Source: Lolium rigidum (Eukaryota > Streptophyta > Magnoliopsida > Poales > Poaceae). Taken from it: a stretch of DNA of 64,000 bases. The stretch is from positions 101,954,424 through 102,018,423 of the forward strand of contig NC_061510.1 in the NCBI RefSeq assembly GCF_022539505.1, written 5' to 3'. The position numbers were made by a program, and so were the translations under genes. Shown in pieces: positions 23,107 to 34,352 of this stretch; within the stretch, counting starts at the first letter, position 1, and every line of letters begins with the position of its first letter. The notes under the pieces were generated by a model. That model was given only the letters and a program-made list of their open reading frames with translations. It made no database searches and was not told where the DNA came from.

Positions 23107-24274
23107 TGTTATCACCAGAATTTGACCGAGTCAGAGGTGGGCCGCGATCAAGATAGATTTGAAGATATATACATGGAAGAAATACGTGAATCGGCCTTTT
23201 GTACCAAGTTGGGCTTAATTGCCCGTGTATCTGTAAAATATTAGATCGCATCTTAGTTTAGAAGTTAGAATCTTACCCGTGCACGGTTTGGTGCACGCCC
23301 ACATTAGAAAGTCCGCTGGACTATAAATATGTATCTAGGGTTTATGGAATAAACAACAACCAACGTTCAACCACAAACAAATCTCGGCGCATCGCCAACC
23401 CCTTCGTCTCGAGGGTTTCTACCGGTAGCACCATGCTGCCTAGATCGCATCTTGCGATCTAGGCAGCACAAGCCTGCCCCGTTGTTCATGCGTTGCTCGT
23501 ATCGAAGCCTTTTTGATGGCGAGCAACGTAGTTATCTTAGATGTGTTAGGGTTAGCATTGTTCTTCATATTACATGCTTTCGTAGTGCAACCCTTGCGAT
23601 GTCTAGCCGCCCTTACACCTATCTTAGGTGTAGGGGCGGCACCCCGCTTGATCATAGTTTAGTAGATCTGATCCGTTACGGTTGCTCCTTGTTTCATCAA
23701 GGATTAGTTTAACATCCGCAATAGTTAGGCCTTACAAAGGGTTGGAGGATCCAGCGGCGTGTAGGGTGGCGTTTGCTAGCCCTAGAAAGGATGTTCCGGG
23801 GATCAACCTCGTGTTGGTTTTTAGGCCCCGTCTAGGATCGGCTTACGGTCACCGTGCGCGAGCGCGAGGCCCAATCGTGAGTAGGATGATCCGATTATGC
23901 GGTGAAAACCCTAAATCGTCGTAGATCTAATCAGCTTTATCTTGATCAAGCAGGACCACCATATATTCGGACACCTCGTCCGGATCATGGGTGGATCGGC
24001 TCTTTGAGCCGATTCACGAGATAACCCGAGAGCCGATCGAGGCTCGTATTTAATGTTTACGTGTGTGCCCTGCAGGAAACTAAGCGAGGCATCATCCACA
24101 CCTTCCCGACCGTGTATAGGTCGGGTGGCACGCCCTTGTGATAAACATCGGACGTGCGACCAGGAGGCTTTGCGGGCCGTCGCTCTGAGGGACTGGGGCC
24201 AGCCGCAGCCCTAGTTGTTCCCGGCTCTACCGTGTTGCCCGTCTCTGCCCGCCAGGGGGTTTCTGACGTCAACA
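23107..24274 (+). repeat. 3' LTR of Gypsy-N (1168 bp)
   Basis: The same length as the 5' LTR with scattered substitutions. It is preceded by the polypurine tract CCAGGGGGCA and followed by TSD ATACC. The hairpin at 24105-24125 differs from its 5' LTR counterpart by a paired T:A to C:G change in the stem. Confidence 0.9.
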
Positions 24275-24279
24275 ATACC

Positions 24280-24898
24280 TTGTTCATCCTCGTCTCCTGA
24301 CAAGTACTCTTTACTCGTACCGTGGTATGTGGTCTCTTATGAACTTATTCATATGCTTGCAAGACATTAGACGACATTCCACCGAGAGGGCCCGAGTATA
24401 TCTATCCGTCATCGGGATGGACAAATCCCACCGTTGATCCATATGCCTCAACTCATACTTTCCGGATACTTAATCCCACCTTTATAACCACCCATTTACG
24501 CGGTGGCGTTTGATGTAATCAAAGTACCTTTCCGGTATAAGTGATTTACATGATCTCATGGTCATAAGGACTAGGTAACTATGTATCGAAAGCTTATAGC
24601 AAATAACTTAATGACGAGATCTTATGCTACGCTTAATTGGGTGTGTCCATTACATCATTCATATAATGATATAACCTTGTTATTAATAACATCCAATGTT
24701 CATGGTTATGAAACTAATCATCCATTAATCAACAAGCTAGTTAAGAGGCATAGTAGGGACTCTTTGTTTGTCTACATATCACACATGTACTAATGTTTCG
24801 GTTAATACAATTATAGCATGATATATAAACATTTATCATAAACATAAAGATATAAATAATAACCACTTTATTATTGCCTCTAGGGCATATCTCCTTCA
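24280..24898 (-). repeat. 5' LTR of Copia-1, inner segment (5' part of the LTR)
   Basis: Matches 10279-10895 of the left LTR. In element sense it starts TGAAGGAGATATGCCC at 24898. It is separated from its other part (15976-17151) by Gypsy-N. Confidence 0.85.
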
Positions 24899-24903
24899 AC
24901 CTG

Positions 24904-25740
24904 CTTAGAGCTGTCGCCTACGATGAGGTCGTGCTTCTTGGTTTCTATCGCGGCCTTGAAAGAGGTCTTCTGTTCGGAGATCTGCTTCTTGGTGGTCTGC
25001 ATTTCAGTCGGATCCACCGCGGCTCTATAGCCTTTCAACTCCTCTCCAGATATCACAGACTCTGCGATGGCGGCTTCGCCTAACTCGCACTCATGAGCCC
25101 TCTTGTAGTCTCCGGATACGGTAATCATACCATTTGGACCCGGAATCTTGAGCTTGTTGTAGATGTAGCACGCTCTTGCGTGGAACTTGTGGTAGGTGGG
25201 CCTGCCGAAGATGACGTGGTAGGAGCTCTTGAAGGGCACGACCTCAAACGTGATCATCTCTTCGCGGAAATTATTAATGTCGCCGAAGGCCACGGGAAGT
25301 CTGATGCTGCCAAGGGAATTCGCCTTTTACTCCGGAACCACACCATGAAACTCGGTGGTGCTATGCTTAAGCTGCTCCTTGGTAAGGTTCATCCGCTCCG
25401 GAGTCTCCGGGTACATGATGTTGAAGCTGGCTCCGCCATCCATGAGGCACTTGGAGAAGTCATACCCGTCAATGCGGGGACTTACAACCAAGGCGTAGCA
25501 TTCTTTTGGCACAATGGTAGGGTGATCCTGCCTATCAAATGTGCACGGGACTTCCGACCACCTGACATACTGCGGCACAGCTGGAACTGTGGCGTTCAGG
25601 ATCCGGAAAGCTGACTTGCTTGCGCGGACTGTTGGGGTTCCGAGGAAGGTGTGGTACGCGCCTACACTCTTTTTGCCAAAGGGGTTGGATTTAGCTGCGG
25701 ATCTCTCTTTGGGTTCCGGCGAAGCGTCATCCTCATCCAT
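24904..25740 (-). pseudogene. pol (PR): Aspartic protease region of Tat-A
   Basis: On the minus strand the frame 25740-25327 carries the retropepsin active-site motif as CLMDGGASFNIMY, then NLTKEQL. After a frame break near 25327, 25293-24904 continues with VVPFKSSYHVIFGRPTYHK, typical of the C-terminal half of Gypsy proteases. Retropepsin cleaves the Gag-Pol polyprotein. The Asp is present, with Gly in place of the more common Thr/Ser after it, and the same DGGAS occurs in Tat-B. The connection to RT is cut by Copia-1. Confidence 0.75.
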
Positions 25741-25749
25741 CGCCTCGGA

Positions 25750-28734
25750 ACTGTCTTCCTCTTTGTCCTTGTTCTTGCCCTTGCCTCCTTTGCCACGTGG
25801 GCGGTGCTTCCAGGCTCGCTTGTATCCTGCTTCCGGGTCGTTCTTCAGATCATTGACCCACTTGCAGTTGCGGTTAGTGTGAGTCGACGATCCAGGTGGG
25901 CTAGGCAGGGCATGTCTCTGTACTCCTCGTATGTTTGGGGGGCGCGGTTTCCGGCAACGGTGACCTCATCACCACGCTGCTGGCCCCTGCCGGCTCCGCC
26001 TCCGCGGCCGCGGCCTCTTCCGCCTCCTTGACCTCCGCATTGGAAAGCCATGGCGACCATCTCGGATCCGCCACTCTTCTGGTCATCAGGTGGATTCTTC
26101 CGCTTAGTGCCGCTGGTGTTACCGTTATCACGGTTCTTCTTCTGCTGGTGCAGGGGAATGGCTGTGGCTGCGAGGTCTCCGCCTGCGTCGTCATCGGCGG
26201 CAGTGTGATCGCTGGCAATGGAGATCATGTCATCCAAAGTCAGTTTGTTTGCGTTAGCCAAGCAAGTGAGCTTGTGCCGCAGCAATCCACCCCTCTGCAG
26301 TCCGCCTATAAAGGCGTGCATAGCTGTCGTGTGATCGACATTTTCACACTCGTTTCTGCATGCCAACCATCGGGTGAGGAAGTTCCTTGATGTTTCACCC
26401 TTCTTCTGGATACATGCCTGTAAGTCGCTTGTCGTGGCAGGTCTCTTGTAGGTGCCCCTAAGTGCTTTTCGAAGGCGGTCTTCGGGTCAAACCAACAAAA
26501 GATGGAATTCTTCTCGAGGTCACCGAGCCGGATCCGGGCTGGACCCACAAGGTACAAGCTGAAGCATGCGGCGAGCGATATTAGGGGTTCCTCCGGCAAA
26601 GGTTACTGCATTATAGTAATCCTCAATCCAGGTATCCGGCCTTTCGGTGCCATCATAGGTCTTCAGGTTTCCAGGTAGCTTGAGGTTCATCCTTGACGTT
26701 GGTTCCTCTCGAATCATCCTGCCGAAGCACTTTGGGCCTATGTAATCAGTTATGTATTCATTGAGACGTTCCCGCGCGTCACGCGAGCCGTGGCGGGGAG
26801 ATTTTGAGCGAGAGCGGGATCTCCGGCCACCGCCTCCGCCTCCACCTCCGCCTCCACCGCTAGGTGGTGGTGAGGGAGACCTGCGAGGGGGCCGATGTGA
26901 CCTCTTGCTTCCGCCATCCGAATCTCCCCGTCCTTCGCGGTGTTGACTCCGGCTTCGATGGCTGCCTTCACCATGGTGCTGCTTGCCTTCGTCGTTCCGG
27001 CTTCTGCGAGGCTCCGGGTCGCGCTCCTCGTTCCGACTCCTCCTAGGCTCGGGTTCTCGATCGTTGTTCCGGCTTCGGCGGGGTTCCGGCGTACGCTCTC
27101 TGTTCCTCGGAGGCGGCACGTTGTCGCGGATGTTGATTCCACCTGGACCGTGAGGCCTGGTGTTTCCGACTGGACTACGGCGGCGAGGGAGTGGAGGACG
27201 CGGGTGTCCGTTGGGTGGAGGTGAGGGATTCCGGTACTTGTTCCTACCAGTGTACATCGCATCCTTTCCCTTTCTCGGATCTGACGGAGGTGTCTTTGAT
27301 GGTACGGGGATTGGATTTGGGTGTTCTCTGGTTTTCCTTCTGCGTTCTGAGGATCCGGTTCGCGATTCGTCATCGCGATGGCGATTGTCGTAGGCGTCCT
27401 TCTGCGCAGTACAGACGCAATGCTCCGGGTTGGATTCCAACCTAAGCGAAGTGTCTGCCTTGCTCTGCTGGTTCATTGCTGAGGCAACGAGCGTACGGAC
27501 GTATTCGCTATCTATCTCTTCGGTCTTTTTCTTCAAGATCTCCGCAGCCTTCTTCATGTTATCCTTTGGAGTTGCGAGTGGCTGTTGCTCAGTGAGGGTC
27601 GCGAAGGTGATCTTACGGGGAGGTATAGCATCCCGCCTGATTTTATCGGCCTCCCGCTGAAGCTCGGTGACCTTGTCCTTCCAGTGTTGCTGGAGTTCCT
27701 TGACTTTTACCAGTTGTTCGTCAACCTCAAGCTCTCGCTGGTGGAAATTTTCCACGAAGTGCGCGGATTCTTTCCTCTCATCCAGCATTGCCGCTGCGGT
27801 TCTGGTGAATTTCTGGGCTGTTGCCAGCATCTCCTGTCTTTTAGCTTCTAGAGTCTCCGGATCTGCGGCATCGTCAGGGGTTATGGGTTTGTTGAGGATA
27901 TCCGAGTGTGCGATTGCCTCCATGCCTGCTTGCTCAACCAGCTCTTCTGGGGACAGCACTTCCTTGTGCGGACGTTCCCGCGAGAGCGGAGATCCTGCAC
28001 GGGATGGTCGTGGATCGGAGTAGGTGTTGTCATCCTCCGATTCGCGTTGATTCGGCGCCGCCAAGGTTGCGAGGACCTCGTTTAGGCTGGGCGGATTCAA
28101 CTTCCGGCTGATCACCGTATCCGTATTCCTTCACCTTGCGATCGAACTCTTCGGTATCCATGGAGGGGGCATCCCGGAAATTGGGCTTAGGTTACCCGAG
28201 ATCGACTCTTCAACCGGAGTTCCGCTTTCTCCGACAGCCTCTTGCTGATCCGGAGCAGCGTTGTTTTCCGGTGCCTCGACCTGCTCGGGACCTGCTCCGG
28301 CTTCTTGAGGGGCGGTTCCGGCGGTATGGGCCAAGAATTGCACGAAGTGACACCTTTGCTTCTCTAACACCCGGGAGACCCGAGCGGATCTCGCATTGGT
28401 CTTCCACCTTTATTTCCTGCTCAGGGGCGGATTGGGTGGGTTTTGATTTTTTCAGATCCAAGGCGGAATCTTCCTTGGGAAGTTCCTGCGTCTCAGATCG
28501 GATCTTTGCGACTGCGTCCCGCTCAGCGGCGGTCGCGTCAGCGCTACTTACCAGTGGGTTTCCGTCGGAATCGACGGTTTCCCCGATGAAGATGTGTATG
28601 CCGCCAACTAGGACGATGGAGAGCTTGACGGGGTCGGTCTTAGCCGGAATCCAGCACTCATCCGGAGGGGCCATTGGCAGATTTCCAGCATAAAGGACGC
28701 GCCCCACAGCGATGGTGTCGTCGTAGCTTCCCAT
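25750..28734 (-). pseudogene. gag: Gag of Tat-A
   Basis: The start is taken at the ATG at 28734 (MGSYDDTIAVGRVLYAGN), close downstream of the LTR and PBS. The N-terminal part (28734-28210) breaks near 28370. The main frame 28115-26520 (531 codons) has a long charged coiled-coil-like region, an arginine-rich stretch with repeats of EPRRSRN, an 11-glycine run, then an SR-like patch RRSRSRSKSPRHGSRDARE. The gag/capsid domain starts with KLPGNLKTYDGTERPDTWIE, and after a frame change its rest reads in 26366-25845, ending in an RGG box (GGQGGGRGRGRGGGAGRG). Basic RG/SR patches probably bind RNA in place of a clear zinc knuckle. Several frameshifts break it. Confidence 0.7.
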
Positions 28735-28792
28735 GGCGGAACCCTCCCGGTTCCGGCCTCCAGACGCCGCTGGCCCCATGGTGGGCGCCAAC

Positions 28793-29320
28793 TGTCGTTG
28801 CCTAATCGACGGTGCCTCGGAGGAGGGATCCTCACGAGGGGGAGAAGAAGTAGGGGCCATAGGGCGGAGTGCACACGGGACGGTGGTACGCGATTTACCC
28901 AGCTTCGAAACACCTGCACGATGACAGGGCCTACTGCTGCTTGTCTGGAATTATCTGGGCGCTTTCGCGTTGTCACAATGAGTTGTGGTTGTGCCTCTAG
29001 GGCTCCCGGGATCCGGCTTATAAAGGCGCACGGATCTAGGGTTTACATGGAGAGTCCTAGCCGGATTACAGGGTGCCTAACTACGGTACAATGTCTTGCC
29101 GTGTACGTCAAGGATCCGCCTCCCTCTATACGTCGTCCCGGATCCGGGTTCCTACTGGGCCTTCATGGATCCGGGTTCCTCCAAAGGTCGGTCGGATCCG
29201 GCTCCCTTCTCCTGGGCCGGACTTCATCCTTCAGGATCAACAGCAACTGGGCCGCCCGATGGGCCACATGCCACATCACCATCTATGGGCCACCCGGGCT
29301 TGCCGGATCTACCCACAACA
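28793..29320 (-). repeat. 5' LTR of Tat-A (528 bp)
   Basis: In element sense it starts TGTTGTGGGTAG and ends GGCAACGACA, followed by GTTGGCGCCCACC (primer-binding region, 28780-28792). It matches the Tat-B LTRs (560 bp) apart from a small deletion near the sense start that removes part of the first ~40 bases. The base after the LTR (29321 onward) begins ACTTT; the matching TSD copy lies outside the window. Confidence 0.85.
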
Positions 29321-30300
29321 ACTTTTGTTTCCATAAAAGCACCCGTGTAGCAAAACCAACCCGGTTGTAGCAAAAAAGGGTTCACCGACTAAAACACACA
29401 GATCTCGTCGGAGACTCGTCGGAGACCTCACCGGAGACATCGTAACAAAGATGTTCTACTATTGTAGCAAAATCAACCTCATCGGAGACCTCACCGGAGA
29501 CTCCGCCGGAGATTCTCACCGGAGACCTCGTAGCAACAAATGTGTACTACTATAGCAAAAAATACAATGCAATCGTAGCAACAATATAGAACAAAAGTAG
29601 CAAAAGTTACTTTGCCGGAGACTCTCGCTGAAAAGCTTGGTCCATGAATTTTACACGAATATAGCAAAAACACATAACTAAAATAGCAAGAAAAATATAG
29701 ATATGTAGCAAAAATACAGAGCAATTGTAGCAACAATATAGAAGAAAAGTAGCAAAAAATAAAAGAGGTTGTAGCATCCCCGCTTGTGCGTTGGTAGCGC
29801 ACAAGGCACCTACACAATGGTAGCAGCTGCCTCATGGCTTGTTAGCAAGGTGTCTCCACGATGGGAGCAGCCCCGCAGTGCACTGAAGCAGCGGAGGAGT
29901 GCCATGGCGGCGACCCTTGCAGCACGACGGAGGGAGGCCCATGGCGGTATGCCTTGCGGCGGCGACGACAAGAGACATGGTGGCGCACCTTGCAGCAACG
30001 GAGGAGGGAGGCCCATGGCGGCGCGCCTTGCAGCTGCGGAGCGGTAGCCATGGCGGTGGCACCCGTGCAGCAACCCCATGGAAGCTCGGCGGCGCCAGTG
30101 TGGAATCCCCATGACAGCGCAGGGGCGCCGACGCTAGCGTCGGCGTGAGATCCCCATGACATTGCGGCACGTGGAAAAGTCCAGCGTGGGAGACACTACT
30201 GGTGGGAGATCCGAGAAGAGGCGGTGGATCCAACGAGGTGGAGAACCGGCGGTGGGACGTCGTCGGAGCCTTGGGTGGGCAGGGTACGATGTTTATCTGC
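29321..30300. other. Spacer with a TAGCAAAA motif array and a GC-rich part
   Basis: From about 29345 to 29790 the octamer (G/A)TAGCAA(A/C) recurs about a dozen times at irregular spacing, mixed with CGGAGA-CTC repeats (29420-29620). From 29790 to 30290 the sequence is GC-rich with repeated ATGGCGGC-like units. No credible gene is seen; the short ORFs come from the repeats. It may be the inside of an unrecognised transposon. Confidence 0.5.
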
Positions 30301-31373
30301 TGTTGAAAGAACATCTCTTCATGATTATGTTTTGTATGTTTGATGACAACATATGTGATGATCTAATGTGGCTTAGTGTGTAGTGTTGATCTACTTTGTG
30401 GCTCGGAGAAACAAGAATGAAAAGGAAGAAGAAGGAAGGAGTTCAGGAATTTCCAAGCCGGAAATTCCGGTCCGGAAATTCTCAAGAATTTCCGCCCCCC
30501 ATAATTTCGCTAAGGACCAGACGGACAGACGCGCAGTACCCCCCCCGGAAATTTGCCCGGACATTTGTGTCGATGGGGCGGAAATTCCGGGGGGGGGGGG
30601 GGCGGAAATTCCGGCCCCAACGACTACATTTGATGGGGGTATAAATACCCCCTTCTTCTTCCAACTCAAGTTGCTCAATCATTTGCTAAGTTCATCCACC
30701 ATTAGAGCCACCTCAAGAAACACAAGAATCACAAGATCTCCTCCTCCACCCAACCAAAGCTCTTGATCTTTGGAGATTCGAAGGAGAAGATCCCGATCTA
30801 CAACTTCACCGAAGCGATTTGCTTTTCCCCCTCATATGCTTGAGGGCCCCTTTGCTAGTGTTCCTCTTTTGAGAAACCCTAGTTGTTTGTAGTTGATATT
30901 GTTCTTGTTCTTGTTGTTATAGATTTGGGAGCCTCCAATTTGGTTGTGGATGTGTGCCCCAAGAACCTTGTAAAGGCCCGGTTTCCGCCTCGAGGAAATC
31001 CCTTAGTGGAAGTGGGCTAGGCCTTCATGGCAGTGCTCACAGGAGACCTGAGTGAAGCCTTCATGGCGTTGGTCTGGTTTTCGTAGTGACCACACTCCTC
31101 CGAACGTAGACGTACCTTCTTGCAAAGGAAGGAAACTACGGGAATCAACTCCATGTCTCCGCGTGCTCCACTCTCGGTTACCTCTATCCGATTATCTCTC
31201 CTATATATTGCGTAGCTATATCTTGCTTAGTTGTTAACCTTGTCATATAGGTAAATTCACATAGTTGCATATCTAGAGAATTTACCTTTGTGTCAAACCT
31301 AAAGTGAAAAAGAACTAAAAATTTGTTAGCACCTATTCACCCCCCCCTCTAGGTGCGGCATACGATCCTTTCA
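30301..31373 (+). repeat. Solo LTR of a copia-type element (about 1073 bp)
   Basis: Begins TGTTGAAAGAAC and ends GATCCTTTCA, with near-matching 5-bp flanks TCTGC and TCTGT (one mismatch). No primer-binding site or polypurine tract is adjacent, and there is no second LTR. The ending, with a run of C and TCTAGGTG, resembles SIRE/Maximus-type copia LTRs. A TATAAATA box is at 30640-30647. Upstream of it, 30448-30625 holds several copies of the palindrome GGAAATTCC. Probably the product of LTR-LTR recombination. Confidence 0.65.
30640..30647 (+). promoter_or_regulatory. TATA box of the solo LTR
   Basis: TATAAATA flanked by GGGGG and CCCCC, downstream of the GGAAATTCC palindromes. A leader rich in CTTCTTC follows. 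Confidence 0.5.
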
Positions 31374-33693
31374 TCTGTGTGAGAGAGATAAGAGAGAGAA
31401 GCAAGGGAAACGAGTGGAGGAGAGCCATCGATGGAAGAGGATAAGGGATGGGGTGGGCCCCGCCATGTGCTGCTTATTTTCTTCCGTCCCGCAGGGACGC
31501 GTGGCGTGCGTAGGAGGCGGGGGATCACTGTTCCCCCAGGGGAACGTCAGCGTTTTCCTTTGTGATTTTTCTGGGACAAAATTGCATCTCCAATTGCATT
31601 GCGGTGCCACAACTACCACTGGATATGTCAACGCGATCTAAAATAAAATGTACCTGGTGACCTTTTTGATGGACACTATTTTGAAATTTTTGAAAATTGT
31701 ACTTTTAATAAAAAACTAAATTTATTTCGGGAATATGTATAATATTGTGTGAAATTTCGGTACAAAACTCGTTCTGTTTTGGCCTGTAGAAAAATAAATC
31801 TTGATTGCATGTAGGAGTAAAAACACTCACTCTTTGGTCAGAAATTTATCCTCTGTATTCCCAAAATGCAACGTATTTTTAAATAAAACTTTTGGCATAT
31901 AATCTTGGAGTATATATCTATCTTTCGGAAGATTTTTGGAGATCCAGAAGTTGGAGTTTCAATTTTGGCAAAAACAACGGCTCACTATGTCCAGGTGCAT
32001 CGATGAGTTTTCTCCTTTTTGATTCACAAGATTGAGATGGCATGTCCATTCCAATCTGCATAATTTTGTTACAAGTTTTACAGTGATTGACATTTTTAAC
32101 AACCATCCATCCACCTCGATCCAACGGTAATAAAAAGACGGAACCAAATTGACGGAACCAAAAATATAGGACCGGAACTAAAATCTGTGGGACCGGAACC
32201 TCCGATAAATTTTAGGAACTTTATAAAAAACGAGCGTCCTTTTAAACGGATGAATCATCAGATAAGACTGCACACATCTTAAAGCAACCAATTAACATAT
32301 CTGCACACATCTCATGTAAATTGAGGCATATTGTATTCACCGATTCATCCTCTCGTCTCTATCTCCCTTCTTACCATTCATCCTCTTTTAATCTCTCATG
32401 GCCTCCCTCCGACGATCCCTGGGCGGCGACGGCTAGAGCTCCGAGGGCGGCGAAGGCCGACGGGATCGAGAACGGCCAGAAGGAGACAGAGCGGCATCTC
32501 TCCCCGGCGATCTCTGCACGGCAGCGGCTGGAGCACCGAGGGCGATGGCGGAGCTAGGTGAGGAAGGAGAGGGCGCCACCACAACTTCAGATCCGGTATG
32601 GTCCTCTTGCTCTGTATGAATTGCTTGAAAACGATCACGTATCCCCTCTCCTTTTTCCCCTACCACACCCTGCCCGCGATGCGAGGGAACCTCCATCCTG
32701 CCCATGACCCAACGTGATTCCTCCGCCGCAGCGAGCGAGGCTGCACGCAAACAAGCTCCCGCCTCCATTTCCTATCGCCCAGGACTGAAGCAGCGCCATA
32801 TCCCTGCCACTATTGCGGACCTAGGCTGGGAAGTCGCACTCGACGCCCACGCGCCGGTGGGAGACGCGCCAGCCGCTGTTGTACTTCCTCTTTCCATGCT
32901 TGCTGTCTGCCATCCCCAATTCGCTGTCGTTAACAGTGGCCTAAACCAATTTTGTTTCTCGAATCTTGATTTAGATATGAGCACAATTAGATCCAATGTA
33001 TTTTGAACCGATCCTTTTTGGACAGGTCCTCACATATTCAGTGTGTTTGGTGAATGACTCTACGTGGTAGAGTACAGTACAGCTGTTCAGCAGTATATGA
33101 AGAATTAGCTTCTGCAATTTACTTCTGAAATTCCAGATGTATTTGTTGACCTCTATTCATCTCCACAAATATAAAAGCAGTTTGAAATCTTTTTTTGCGT
33201 GTTTCTTTTTCGTGGAAAGCAGTTTGAAATCTAATTAGCTTGAAGTTCAGTTAGTACTCGATCTGATATATACAACGCTTGTCTCCGTTGGGTACTAATC
33301 CTTTTCCGTTGTCTTATTTTGCCATGTGTTCGCACAGCCAGCTGGAAAAGTCGTCCAGATTTTCTCCCCGGCGAGGAGGTGACAGGGCGGCGGGGCGGTG
33401 TTTCTCCCTGGTGACCCCTTGGCGACGGTGGCTAGAACACCAAGGGCGACTACGGCTGGAGCAACAAGGGCGGCAAAGGCAGACAGGATCAGGAGAGGCA
33501 AGGAGGAACAATTGTTGATGGCAGTCATCCAGATTTTCATGCAACCATTCGATCTATTTTATGCTTAATATGTACTAACAAGGTCAGAACATCTCAAGTT
33601 TGTAGCACATGCTCTAAGTTTACACGTATAGAAAAAACACATAAAGTGCTTGAACACAAGACTTTTCTGTAACATAAGAAACTAGCCTATCCT
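31374..33693. other. Low-copy-looking spacer, downstream flank of the SPATA20-like remnant
   Basis: About 2.3 kb without a recognisable gene. Two related GC-rich blocks (32400-32570 and 33350-33510) share a GGCGACGGCTAGAGC-like core and may be old duplicates of a 5' exon. An ATG at 32543 opens 18 codons to a GT donor. AT-rich stretches lie between. On the minus strand this is the region 3' of the SPATA20-like stop at 33694-33696. Confidence 0.4.
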
Positions 33694-33734
33694 TTATTGG
33701 GTGCAAACAGAAAAGTCTTGTTGAGCAGCGACCG

Positions 33735-34294
33735 TGTTGTGGGTATACTTCATAGGTGTACCATCGACAGTGCCTAGATCCGGCAAGCCCGGGTGGCCCA
33801 CAGACGGTGATGAGGCATGTGGCCCATCGGGCGGCCCGATTCTTGTTGATCATGAAGGAAGAAGTCCAGCCCAGGATCGGCGGGCCGGATCCGCACCGAC
33901 ATAGGAGTGACCCGGATCCATGGAGGCCCATGAGGGACCCGGATCCGAGCACGACGTATATGGAAGGCGGATCCGTGACGTGCACGGCAAGATATTGTAC
34001 CGTAGTTAGGCTGGCTGTAATCCGGCTAGGACTCTCCGTGTAAACCCTAGATCCGTGCGCCTTTATAAGCCGGATCCCGGGAGCCCTAGAGGCACAACCA
34101 CAACTCATTGTAACAACGCGAAAGCGCCCGGATAATTCCGGACAAGCAGCGGTAGGCCCTGTCATCGTGCGGGTGTTCCGAAGGCTGGGTAACTCGCGTA
34201 CCACCGTCCCGTGTGCACTCCGCCCTATGGCCCCTACTTCTTCTCCCCCTCGTGAGGATCCCTCCTCCGAGGTACCGTCGATTAGGCAACGACA
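33735..34294 (+). repeat. 5' LTR of Tat-B (560 bp)
   Basis: TGTTGTGGGTATAC...GGCAACGACA. A TTTATAA box near 34062 precedes a leader. Antisense ORFs through it recur in all three LTR copies and are not taken as genes. Confidence 0.9.
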
Positions 34295-34352
34295 GGTTGG
34301 CGCCCACCGTGGGGCTGCGGCGTGCGGAGGCCGGAACCGGGAGGGTTCCGCC

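Larger units (their letters stand above)
17152..24274 (+). mobile_element. Gypsy-N: non-autonomous Gypsy-type LTR retrotransposon with gag only
   Basis: TSD ATACC is at 17147-17151 and 24275-24279, with TGTTATCACC...GACGTCAACA ends. Both LTRs are 1168 bp. The primer-binding region TCTGGCACGCCCGGTGGGAC lies at 18322-18341 and the polypurine tract CCAGGGGGCA at 23097-23106. The 4.8-kb interior carries a gag remnant (to 21150), a non-coding segment rich in stem-loops (21151-22300) and an antisense acidic ORF (22307-22828). No protease, RT, RNase H or integrase motif is present on either strand, so mobility would need proteins from a related element. By eye the LTRs differ at roughly a dozen positions, suggesting a fairly recent insertion. 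Confidence 0.9.
9098..24898 (-). mobile_element. Copia-1: Angela/BARE-like Ty1/copia element nested in Tat-A
   Basis: The ends are exact. TSD ACCTG is at 9093-9097 and 24899-24903, with element ends TGTAGGATAACG...CTCCTTCA on the plus strand. Two long LTRs flank a ~5.1-kb internal region. The primer-binding site (TGGTATCAGAGCC on the minus strand, 15962-15974) matches the initiator-Met tRNA type of plant copia elements, and a polypurine tract (GTGGGAGAG on the minus strand) abuts the left LTR near 10900. The LTR start (sense TGAAGGAGATATGCCCTAGA) is of the Angela/BARE/WIS type I know from Triticeae. The internal domain has no usable ORF. Its right LTR is split by Gypsy-N. Confidence 0.85.
2440..29320 (-). 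mobile_element. Tat-A: Ty3/Gypsy Tat-lineage (Grande/RIRE2-like) element, interrupted
   Basis: The element reads right to left: 5' LTR 28793-29320, primer-binding region TTGGCGCCCACC (minus) next to it, gag 28734-25750, protease 25740-24904, then a nested insertion (9098-24898), then RT, RNase H and integrase 9097-5793. An opposite-strand spliced gene follows at 2440-5257. Two consecutive RNase H modules (RT-linked, then a second DGS...NNMAEYEAL type) and the antisense gene after integrase are hallmarks of the Tat lineage. The 3' LTR and the start of the antisense gene lie beyond the Gypsy-L insertion, outside the window. The coding frames are broken in several places, so this copy is not autonomous. 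Confidence 0.85.

Noticed and set aside
25935..27445. Long plus-strand ORFs over the Tat-A gag
   Set aside because: Shadows of the minus-strand gag. Codon patterns and domain matches are on the minus strand.
29784..30314. Overlapping ORFs on both strands in the GC-rich spacer
   Set aside because: Built from imperfect ATGGCGGC-like repeats; no consistent frame or domain.
32321..33006. Possible small gene starting at 32543 with a GT donor at the end of exon 1
   Set aside because: Only 18 codons before the donor, and no downstream exon or homology could be supported.
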